Assembly (NCBI GenBank): GCA_021014325.1
Contig: CM037460.1
Location: 18,629,044-18,693,043 of the forward strand
Length of the DNA stretch: 64,000 nucleotides
DNA from: Plazaster borealis
Taxonomy: Eukaryota > Echinodermata > Asteroidea > Forcipulatida > Labidiasteridae
Reading direction: 5' to 3'
Numbering within the stretch: the first letter of the stretch is position 1; each line of letters begins with the position of its first letter. Made by a program: the position numbers and the translations under genes. A model generated the notes under the pieces. It was given only the letters and a program-made list of their open reading frames with translations. It did no database searches and was not told the origin of the DNA. Shown piece after piece: positions 55,966 through 64,000 of this stretch.

Positions 55966-56176
55966 AAGAAAGTCCGTGTGTGTAATATAATATATCTATA
56001 TTTTTTAAGATACCATACAGCATTTGTAATATTGGTCAAATTTCGTAAAATAGCTGTCAAGCAGAAAGCACATTTCCCTGCTCAGCAACAAATAAGCAGG
56101 GCACCGCGGTCACAATGATGATTAAAAGGGGCTGTTTCATCTTTATCATAGCAAGTCTGTGACCAGACATTGAATT

Positions 56177-56300
56177 CTGAACTCTCACCCAGTTACTGCA
56201 CATGCGCGCGGGGGCGATAATAATGACAGCGCCCCTTAAAGCTGTTATTTGTGATGTAACGGTCAGTGCGCGCATGTGTAGTAACTGGGTGAGAGTTCAT
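56177..56300. mobile_element. 124-bp foldback element downstream of spire stop
   Basis: GAACTCTCACCCAGTTACTG and CACATGCGCGC at the left mirror GCGCGCATGTG and AGTAACTGGGTGAGAGTTC at the right (arms about 31 bp). If the spire 3' UTR extends here, the transcript would contain this stable hairpin. Confidence 0.8.
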
Positions 56301-56501
56301 GTTTAGAGCAGACTATCATGACGACACAGGCCCTTTACTGGTTATTTGGCCGGTAACCTGTTTCTGCTAGGCAAGATTTTTCGATGCCAGGCAATATAAT
56401 GTGCTTACCAGCTTAATGAAGTATAGACCCTGATTCTTAGAATGTTTACCCCCTTTCAACGAAGACTTAAATTTCGCTACCATTCTCATACATCTAAATG
56501 C

Positions 56502-56507
56502 ATTAAA
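56502..56507 (+). terminator. possible poly(A) signal ATTAAA for spire
   Basis: ATTAAA about 540 bp after the spire stop is the first recognisable poly(A) hexamer variant downstream. A canonical AATAAA occurs later at 58510-58515. Neither has a decisive GU-rich downstream element by eye, so the 3' end is unresolved. Confidence 0.2.
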
Positions 56508-56859
56508 GGTTACATATTTTAATATCTTGTTTGCCTAAAGCAGAGAAAACTTAATTCTAACTTAACTTAATTCTAGTTAGTTGATCAATTTTGCTTGAAG
56601 CTCGCTCTGCATTTTGTTTACATTCAGCACAAACTCGTTTGTGATGTACCAGTTTGGTTTTTTTTAAGCTACTGACTATATCTCTAAAACTTGCAAAACG
56701 TTTTCCCATAGTTTGTCTGATTTTGATTGACAATTTACTTCACATCAGCCACATCAGCTTGAGGCATGTCAGACAATCGTGACTTTCATTTCAGGAGTTA
56801 AAAGTGTTCCCCCAGCTTCGCTACCATGGGTAGTGTGACATATCAGTACCTCTCCTCGC

Positions 56860-57158
56860 TACCATGGGCAGCGCGCGGTATCAATACCTCTTGTCACTAA
56901 TCCATGGAAGGGAAGTGCTGAGAAAAACAATAATGATTGGCTGAACAAAAGTGACTGCCCTGCGCGCAGGCTTGTTAAAAACTTTCGAGCGCTTGTAGGG
57001 TGCTTAGCACTGTGTAAAAAAGCAAGTATTTTGACGCAATCCACGATGTTTTTACATGGTTACCCTAAACTGCACACAGTTAGACATAACACAAGGTCAA
57101 AGAATGATGAGAGGGAACCAGTTTACTCTATAACTTGATGCCTCTTTTGATAGCGAGG
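56860..57158 (+). repeat. dispersed repeat C, copy 2
   Basis: TACCATGGGCAGCGCGCGGT, GATTGGCTGAACAAAAGTGA and CTGCCCTGCGCGCAGG match 18353-18650. A partial extra start (GCTACCATGGGTAGTG) sits about 40 bp upstream. Confidence 0.55.
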
Positions 57159-57247
57159 TTGAGTGTTCCCCCTGCCCATTCCAACGTGAGGCTGCCCATC
57201 CACCTCGCTACTTTAAGTGTCAACCTCGCCCATTTATGTCAACACCT

Positions 57248-57447
57248 GGGCCCAATTTCATAGAGCTGCTTAAAAGCACAGAAAGTAGCTTATTTAGCAC
57301 AAAATAATCATGCTTACCAGAATGAGGTTACCAGCCAAAATACCATGTCACATGTACAATTTAGCACTGGTATCCTGCTCCTTTTTGCTTAGCAGAAATT
57401 TTTTAAAGCAATATTTCCTGCATAAGCAGCTCTATGAAATTGGGCCC
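57248..57447. mobile_element. GGGCCCAAT foldback element
   Basis: GGGCCCAATTTCATAGAGCT at the left, AGCTCTATGAAATTGGGCCC at the right, core TACCATGTCACATGTACAAT: a clean copy of the same type as 28870. Confidence 0.9.
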
Positions 57448-58006
57448 TGGCTTTGAAGATATCCCATAAATGGAGCCAAATCAGCATCGTATGTCAGTAT
57501 CTCCCTTCCAGGGGTTAGTGACGAGTGCAAGTGGGGATCCAATGGGGAACAAGGTTAGCTGTGGGATTCTGATGAAAAGGCACATGCCAAAAATATCAAG
57601 GGAGTTAGATTCATAGAAGATTTGTTTTGTTTTTAAATACCAATGCTATGCTTAAAATTCAGCTACTTATTTTCTATAAAGTCCATATTGGATTTGTAGC
57701 ATTAACTTGGTACTATCTAACTGTATATTAAAATGTGAATTATTCTGGTGAACTTATTGTGGTGACATCCAGGAATGAATAGTGGACGTGTTGTTTTTCC
57801 TGGTTCATCGTTCTGTCTTCCTCTTCAGTATAAATACAACTGTTATGTTTTCAGAATTTCCAATGTGCGGTACTTTTTCCTTTCAGCCAATGAAAAAGAA
57901 CTTGCTGTCTTGTTTCCCCCCCCCCCCCACTGTAAGATAGTTTCTATCTTGCTAAGTTGGATTTTGGACATTCCAATGATGACAAGAGGCCCAACGTCAC
58001 AGAAAT

Positions 58007-58202
58007 GGGCCTAATTTCATAGAGCTGCTTAAGCAGAAAATGGTGCTTACCAATTTTATGCTAAGCGGAAAAAAGGTAAGGATACCAGTCATAGATTGTA
58101 CATGTGACACAATGTTTTGGCTGGTAACCATATCCTGTTAAGCATAATTTTGTTTTGCTTAGCCCATTTGTTTTGCTTAAGCAAATCTATGAAATTGGCC
58201 CC
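58007..58202. mobile_element. GGGCCCAAT foldback element
   Basis: GGGCCTAATTTCATAGAGCT at the left and AATCTATGAAATTGGCCCC at the right with core ACCAGTCATAGATTGTACAT. Confidence 0.8.
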
Positions 58203-58203
58203 A

Positions 58204-58377
58204 GCTGTTTTAAGCGTAAAAAATAGCTAAGCTAAATAAAATACTTACCGAATAAGGTAAGCAGCTGAAATACCTTGTCACATGTACCATCAGTGACTGG
58301 TATATCCTGCTTATTTTTGCTTTAGCACAAAATTGTTAAGCAATATTTTCTGTTTAAGCAGCTCCATGAAATTGGGG
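58204..58377. mobile_element. GGGCCCAAT foldback element, left-truncated, tandem to the previous
   Basis: ATACCTTGTCACATGTACCA, GTGACTGGTATATCCTGCTT and AGCAGCTCCATGAAATTGGG; it follows the 58007 copy immediately, opposite in core orientation. Confidence 0.65.
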
Positions 58378-58509
58378 GCGAGGGTTTGAATTGTCTATAA
58401 ATAACATGGTCAGTAAGTGGTCTGTATTTGTAATCTTCTACCCCAAATATTGTAATAAGATGTTAATGGGTATGTACTATAGTTTTAGAGAGTATGTATA
58501 TATAATTGC

Positions 58510-58515
58510 AATAAA
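58510..58515 (+). terminator. possible distal poly(A) signal AATAAA
   Basis: A canonical AATAAA lies about 2.5 kb after the spire stop, past several foldback elements. It could serve a long 3' UTR or be unrelated. Confidence 0.15.
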
Positions 58516-58660
58516 AGATGTACCATATCATGTGATAAAAGTGTACATTTCTCCAATGGCCAACTTCCACAAGGCTGCTTATCAATAACACTAAAATATA
58601 TGATTAGCACAGATTATTTTGGCTAAGCAGAATCATAATATACGAGCTAAAGATTGTAAA

Positions 58661-59023
58661 ATGGAGGATATACCTTTGGTAATTACTCCAACAATGAATG
58701 ACCATAAAAACTTACTTGGTAAATAGCACTTGAGAGCTGTTGAAAAACATTGATAGAAACGACACCCTTTGAAGTCATGTAGTTTAAGAGAAAGAGGTCA
58801 TTTTTTCACCAACAAATTTGAATCTGAGATAGGCTTCTCAGGCATTTGAAAGCACACAATTCTATAACAAGGGTGGCTTTTTCTTTCATTATTTTCTTGC
58901 AACTTCGATGACCAATTGAGCCCAAATTTTCACAGGTTTTTTAGTATATGCGTATGTTGGGATACACCAAGTGAGGATACTGGTCTTTGACAATACCAAT
59001 TTTAAGTATGCCCTGCATTTAAG
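58661..59023. mobile_element. TTAA-type element
   Basis: GGAGGATATACCTTTGGTAA at the left and GTATGCCCTGCATTTAAGG at the right; the interior has GACCAATTGAGCCCAAATTT and GGGATACACCAAGTGAGGAT. Confidence 0.7.
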
Positions 59024-59659
59024 GTTTAAGTGTAACTGGTTTCCTGCAAATTCTTGCACTGTAGCTAATTTATTTGGTATAAGCAAACAAGTGGAGGGGT
59101 GCCAGTTGCAATTGAGTCGCAAGACAGTGTGACTGGTAATCTGATTCTGCTGTGCAAGATGATTTTGTGCTAAGCAAATTTGTGTGCTTACCAGCTTCAA
59201 GAAGTTTGGCCCAGTGGTGTATTTAAAGAAAATATAGAATACAAGAGTGCTTTCCAATGCTTTATATAGTAGTAAGTGTACTCGGCAGTTTGCAACTGCC
59301 AGACATTTCTTGGGGCAGCATCAACAAATATCACTTAAAGATGTGGTGACAACATTTTTTAAATTTGTTTATTAGTTTTTTAAAGTATAAGAATATTCAT
59401 TGGAATTGTCTAAATTTAAGCTTATCAAGTAATAAACCACATGGGAAACTCACTATGGGTGAATACCCAGTCAGCTTCCCTTGTGATTTATCACTTGATA
59501 TTTGAAACACAAAGTGGCATCCTCTTAAGGTGATCCCTCTGCTGCCGCTTCCCAGGTTGTATCGTAGACTTGGGTGTGATCCCTGGCTACATGGCAGTTA
59601 AAGGTTGAATGGTTTATGACTGGCACCCTGAACAAAGATATTGACAAAAATAATATGGA

Positions 59660-59770
59660 GACCGCCAACAATATAGCTCAGTTGGTAGAGGGCCGGCTCG
59701 TTAATCCGGATGTCGCAGGTTTAGTTCCAGCTCTAGTCAATTTGTCCTTGTTCAACCCAAAAATAAAGTT
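59660..59770 (+). mobile_element. tRNA-derived SINE, family S2
   Basis: AGACCGCCAACAATATAGCT, CAGTTGGTAGAGGGCCGG (A-box) and GTCGCAGGTTTAGTTCCAGC (degenerate B-box), then CAATTTGTCCTTGTTCAACC. Confidence 0.7.
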
Positions 59771-60126
59771 AAGCTTTTAAACAACTAAAATATTGAAATA
59801 GTTGCTGAGTGATTCAAAAGACAGGGTATCATGTTTCCCTATTTTTGATACTATTGTATTCATGTTAAGTATAAAATAATGCTTATTTCTCTTGCCTTTC
59901 TTTGCAACAGTAAATAAGATTGCCTAATAATTGATCATTAGTATTTTTTGAAAGGATATCATATCATTTTACTGGGAATATTTCTCAGGACTATTGGATG
60001 AAGGACCGAGTATCAGAGCTTTCATGTTTAAATTGGTAAACTTAATGTAAGGTGGTCCAAGGTATACACCAAGAGGTTTTTTTCACAAAGCTTTTGGCTT
60101 GGGCTCTCTCTGGCTCCGACCTTCGC

Positions 60127-60499
60127 TTAAAGGCACTGTACACGTTTGGTAATTACTCAAAATATATATTAACATAAAAACTGACCTGGTAACGAGCAAC
60201 GGAGGGCTGTTGATAGTAAAAAAAACATTGTGAGAAACGACTCCCTCTGAAGTAACGTAGTTTTTGAGAAAGAGGTAATTTCTCACTAAAATAATAAAAA
60301 CTTCTTGCAAGAAGTTTTTATTCCTATCTGAAAGCACACAAATTTGTACAAGGGTGTTTTTTCTTTCATCATTTCCTTGCAACTTCGATGACCATTTAAG
60401 CCCAAATTTTCACAGGCTTGATACTTTATGCATATGTTGGGATACACCAAGTGAGAACACTGGTCTTTGACAATTACCAAACGTGTTCAGTGCCTTTAA
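60127..60499. mobile_element. TTAA-type element with perfect central palindrome
   Basis: TTAA at both ends; AGGCACTGTACACGTTTGGT and ACCAAACGTGTTCAGTGCCT pair with one mismatch. The perfect 30-bp palindrome lies at 60293-60322. It is the best preserved member of this sub-family in the window. Confidence 0.92.
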
Positions 60500-60538
60500 T
60501 GTTGGAAACAACGTACTTTTGCTGCTCCAAAATTGGTG

Positions 60539-60539
60539 A

Positions 60540-60588
<49 letters not shown>

Positions 60589-60590
60589 CA
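60539..60590. repeat. GGAGCC hexanucleotide repeat, about 8 copies
   Basis: Near-perfect GGAGCC units in a row at 60540-60588, then a decayed CAAGCC unit. Confidence 0.9.
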
Positions 60591-60784
60591 AGCCGATGTT
60601 TGGAAAAAGACCCTAGTCTACTTTGAAACATGTTGCTTTGAGCAAACTTAAGTCAAGGATACTGCATTTATAAACTTAACATGCTATTTAGGAGGGCTGG
60701 TGAACGATTTCGGCCCAGCAATTATGTTTTGGAACTTCGGAAAATGATAGCTTTTAAAGCATGTGTGATTCAAGTTTGATTCTT

Positions 60785-60950
60785 GGGCCCGATTTTATAG
60801 AGCTGCTTGAAAAAACACCAAAAGTAGCTGAGCACAACTGCCGTACCAGAATACGGTTACCAGCAAAAGTACCATTCCACATGTACTATCTCTGACTGGT
60901 ATCCTGCTCTTTTTCGCTTAGCAGAAAATGTTTAAGCAATACGCCATTAT
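60785..60950. mobile_element. GGGCCCAAT foldback element, right end missing
   Basis: GGGCCCGATTTTATAGAGCT, core GTACCATTCCACATGTACTA, TCGCTTAGCAGAAAATGTTT; it stops before the terminal repeat, at the start of repeat D. Confidence 0.7.
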
Positions 60951-60952
60951 CC

Positions 60953-61545
60953 AGGCATGTTATTTTGGTTTTCTTGATTTCAGGATTTTCTCAAAATCTC
61001 CTTGAGCCTTCAAATATTCTCGTGAGGCAGTCACCAAAGGAAGAAAGAAAGAAATAGTCCACATTGTGTCCAAACCTGTAGTTTTGTATTTCTGATGATG
61101 CACTGAGACTTTAAAGGCACTGGACACTATTGGTAATTACTCAAAATAATTGTTAGCATAAAAAATTTCTTGGTAACGATCAATGGAGAGCTGTTGATAG
61201 TATAAAACATTGTGAGAAACGGCTCCCTCTGAAGTAACGTCGTTTTTGAGAAAAAAAGTAATTTCTCAGTAAAATATTTGATTTCGAGACCTCAAGGTAG
61301 AGGTCTCGAAATCAAGCATCTGAAAGCACACAACTTCGTGAGACAAGGGTGTTTTTAAATGTTCACAGGTTTGTTATTTTGTGCATATGTTGAGATACAC
61401 CAAGTGAGAAGACTGGTCTTTGACAATTACCAATCGTGTTCAGTGTCTTTAAACCTCCTGAACTGTAGGATCTGGGAGGTTCTGGGTCTAGAATAAGGGG
61501 AAATCCACGCTCGCGAGCCATTTTTCAGGGACTTTCACCTTTGTA
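60953..61545 (+). repeat. dispersed repeat D, split copy
   Basis: GGCAGTCACCAAAGGAAGAA and CAAACCTGTAGTTTTGTATT lie to the left, and AACCTCCTGAACTGTAGGAT and GGTTCTGGGTCTAGAATAAG to the right, of the TTAA element at 61111-61452. The same blocks are continuous at 43925-44165. Confidence 0.65.
61111..61452. mobile_element. TTAA-type element nested in repeat D
   Basis: TTAA at both ends; AGGCACTGGACACTATTGGT and ACCAATCGTGTTCAGTGTCT pair. The central stem CGAGACCTCAAG/GAGGTCTCG places it in the same sub-family as 52530. Confidence 0.9.
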
Positions 61546-62516
61546 TCCTCGATTATTTGCTGAAGCAGCTCTAATGAAATTTGGCACAGTTCATAAAGCA
61601 TGACCCACTTCCACTGTAAGCCACGCCCACTTCACACACATTTTGACTCCAAGTCAAACGATTACCAGAAGCTCGTAGTTTTTCTTTTAGGATGTATGTA
61701 TGAAAAGAATAAATTGTGGACTTGCCTTTCACATGTTTTGCAAAGTCTCAAAGGGCTCTCATAGTTAGCATATTCTGCAGGATTATTCTGTCATAATAAA
61801 TGCCTTTGAAAGAAGAAATTTGTGAAATTTTGCACACAAAAGCATGCCAACTTTGGAGCCGCGGTAGGGCCTAAGTAGAGAAAACTGCGCTTGTGCACGC
61901 GTGTATGTGACGTATGACTATTTATTTTAACATCTTTATACAGGATAAAAAGATCAACAAAAACTGTTTTACATCAATGTCCTGTTAAACATAAATGGTC
62001 AACATAAACAACAGACTAGAATAAAGAAGAATAAAAAGTACAACTACTTAAAGTACAGTTTCTTATATAAACATTTAACAATTTCAATATATTAGTGGAT
62101 ACAAGATTCAAACATTATGCTTATACAATCTACGAAGTTTGAACCTATATGAATAATGATGACAAGGCACTGTTACGTACAGTATTTATTTTCAATTTTT
62201 TTTAAATCGTTTTTTCCCTGTCTTTTCCTCTTTTACTAGAAACAACGCTTTCGTCTTTGGAACGATTTGTGTAATGTTAACATCTGTAATTACAGAAATA
62301 TTTGTGTATTTCAGTAGGCCTATACGAAGTCATATAGGCCAATACTTCATGTTTTATTTTAAATTAAATAAATGTCATAAATTGCCAAAGCGGAGAAGTG
62401 TTATTTAGAGATGTTTCCAAAAAATCTAAACTTTCGTGTGTTAATTTGAGAAAAAGTATTTAGATGTTTTCTGAGCTGACTGTGTAAGGCCTACACTCTA
62501 AAAAGAACTCCCGGGT

Positions 62517-63523
62517 CAGAATTGACCCAGATTCCGGTCAGAATTGACCCAGATTCCGGTTTAGAATTGACCCAGATTCCGGTTTAGAATTGACCCAGAT
62601 TCCGGTTCAGAATTGACCCAGATTCCGGTTCAGATTTGACCCAGATTCCGGTTCAGATTTGACCCAGATTCCGGTTCAGAATCGACCCAGATTCCGGTTC
62701 AGAATTGACCCAGATTCCGGTTCAGAATTGACCCAGATTTCGGTTCAGATTTGACCCAGATTCCGGTTCAGAATTGACCCAGATTCCGGTTCAGAATCGA
62801 CCCAGATTCCTGTTCAGATTTGACCCAGATTCCGGTTCAGATTTGACCCAGATTCCGGTTCAGAATCGACCCAGATTCCGGTTCAGAATTGACCCAGATT
62901 CCGGTTCAGAATTGACCCAGATTCCGGTTTAGAATTGACCCAGATTCCGGTTCAGAATTGACCCAGATTCCGGTTCAGAATTGACCCAGATTCCTGTTCA
63001 GATTTGACCCAGATTCCGGTTCAGAATTGACCCAGATTCCGGTTCAGAATTGACCCAGATTCCGGTTCAGAGTCGACCCAGATTCCGGTTCAGAATTGAC
63101 CCAGATTCCGGTTCAGAATTGACCCAGATTCCGGTTCAGAATTGACCCAGATTCCGGTTCAGAATTGACCCAGATTCCGGTTCAGATTTGACCCAGATTC
63201 CGGTTCAGAATTGACCCAGATTCCGGTTCAGAATTGACCCAGATTCTGGTTCAGAATCGACCCAGATCCCGGTTCAGAATTGACCCAGATTCCAGTTCAG
63301 AATTGACCCAGATTCCGATTCAGAATTGACCCAGATTCCGGTTCAGATTTGACCCAGATTCCGGTTCAGAATTGACCCAGATTCCGGTTCAGAATCGAAC
63401 CAGATTCCGGTTCAGAATTGACCCAGATTCCGGTTCAGAATCGACCCAGATTCCGGTTCAGAATCGACCCAGATTCCGGTTCAGATTTGACCCAGATTCC
63501 GGTTCAGAATTTACCCAAATTCA
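62517..63523. repeat. 23-bp minisatellite, about 44 copies
   Basis: The unit is GACCCAGATTCCGGTTCAG with A-ATT, A-TTT or A-TCG as variable linker before the next GACCC. Because 23 is not a multiple of 3, open frames cycle through three readings (PDSGSE, TQIPVQN, RFRFR); they are artefacts of the array. Confidence 0.96.
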
Positions 63524-64000
63524 GGGTCCCTTATGGCCTGACCCATTTCTGGGTCAGTATGAATTTGAATCTGTGTCAAAATGACCCAGAAATTTGTCAA
63601 ACTCACGCAGAATCCGAGTTAAAATCCCTACACTACAAAAACTGGGGTGCAAAACTTACACTATAGGTGTTGTCACATATTTTTCCCGGTATTTTTTATT
63701 TATTTTTAATGTGCCATGAAGAAGTGTAATAAAATATAAAATAAAATAAAATAAAATATGGATACCGAAAAGGAACCAAAATTTACACCATAGGGTTTTA
63801 GCATAGCCTAACATCAAAACAATTACATTGGTGTTATTTTAACACCATGATGTTAATTTCTCTTTTCGGTATCTATATGTGACAACACCCATGGTGTCAA
63901 GTTTAACACCCCAGTTTATGAAGTGTAATTTAACCAGTTTTCGGGTCAGCCTGACCCGGAAGTGGGTCATGCCCCCTGGGACCCGGAATCTGGGTCAATA
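63524..64000. mobile_element. hairpin element and GGGTCA-rich flank next to the minisatellite
   Basis: ACACTACAAAAACTGGGGTG and GGTGTTGTCACATAT (63631-63680) pair with ATATGTGACAACACC and CACCCCAGTTTATGAAGTGT (63874-63928), about 50-bp arms around an ATAAA-rich loop. Outside them, GACCC/GGGTC motifs (GGCCTGACCCATTTCTGGGT; GGTCAGCCTGACCCGGAAGT) continue to the window edge. Confidence 0.65.

Larger units (their letters stand above)
55966..62500 (+). other. 3' UTR and downstream flank of spire: remaining content
   Basis: After the stop I see only repeats (listed) and AT-rich sequence. 56060-56440 looks like a degraded GGGCCCAAT-type element carrying a nested foldback; 59035-59220 is another degraded remnant. 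The gaps 57450-58006, 58400-58660, 59221-59659, 59771-60126 and 61600-62500 show no gene. Confidence 0.45.

Noticed and set aside
62517..63666. A protein with TQIPVQN/PDSGSE repeats
   Set aside because: The frames are a by-product of a 23-bp tandem repeat and carry many TGA stops from the AATTGA linker.

Overview
This is a eukaryotic genomic window holding one recognisable protein-coding gene, a homologue of the actin nucleator Spire. It lies on the + strand and is embedded in about 62 kb of intron and flank dense with small transposable elements. No bacterial or phage gene organisation is visible. The exons have GT/AG borders and matching phases, and the repeats are tRNA-derived SINEs, CR1/L2-like non-LTR remnants and many short foldback elements (MITEs). 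The protein resembles animal SPIRE1/2 closely. I suspect an invertebrate deuterostome, possibly an echinoderm such as a sea star, but that is inference from the overall look of the gene and repeats.

Layout of the gene: a 35-nt exon at 1679-1713, then the KIND-domain exon at 8114-8392, then an intron of about 29.4 kb. From 37773 to 55965 come twelve more closely spaced exons. They encode the end of KIND, a linker, four WH2 motifs (WH2-A to WH2-D), a Lys-rich linker, Ser/Thr/acidic spacers, the Spir-box, a modified FYVE-type zinc finger with four CxxC pairs, and a Ser-rich C-terminus ending at the TAA at 55963-55965. The in-window exons encode 681 residues. The start codon and the first part of KIND lie upstream of the window. 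A possible extra in-frame microexon (48688-48717) looks like a duplicate of the start of the following exon.

Layout of the repeats: (i) elements flanked by TTAA, about 340-400 bp, with termini like AGGCACTGTACACGTTTGGTAATT and a central palindrome, at least 16 copies; (ii) foldback elements of about 180-200 bp with ends GGGCCCAATTTCATAGAGC, at least 12 copies, and a shorter related group; (iii) elements of 310-420 bp with ends GGGCTCGAATTT; (iv) four tRNA-like SINE families; (v) CR1/L2-like reverse-transcriptase C-terminal fragments; (vi) many single foldbacks; (vii) two large minisatellites, one of 32 bp (21645-22412) and one of 23 bp (about 62517-63523). Several elements are nested inside others. 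These nests expose the target sites: TTAA for family (i), and apparently a 2-bp TG for family (ii).

For the hunt, the most informative signals are the nested insertions that fix the target site of the TTAA elements, the head-to-head SINE pair inside another element (32573-33316), the candidate duplicated microexon, a CpG-rich patch with a TATA box inside the 29-kb intron, and the two minisatellites. I found no evidence of a new defence or metabolic system.
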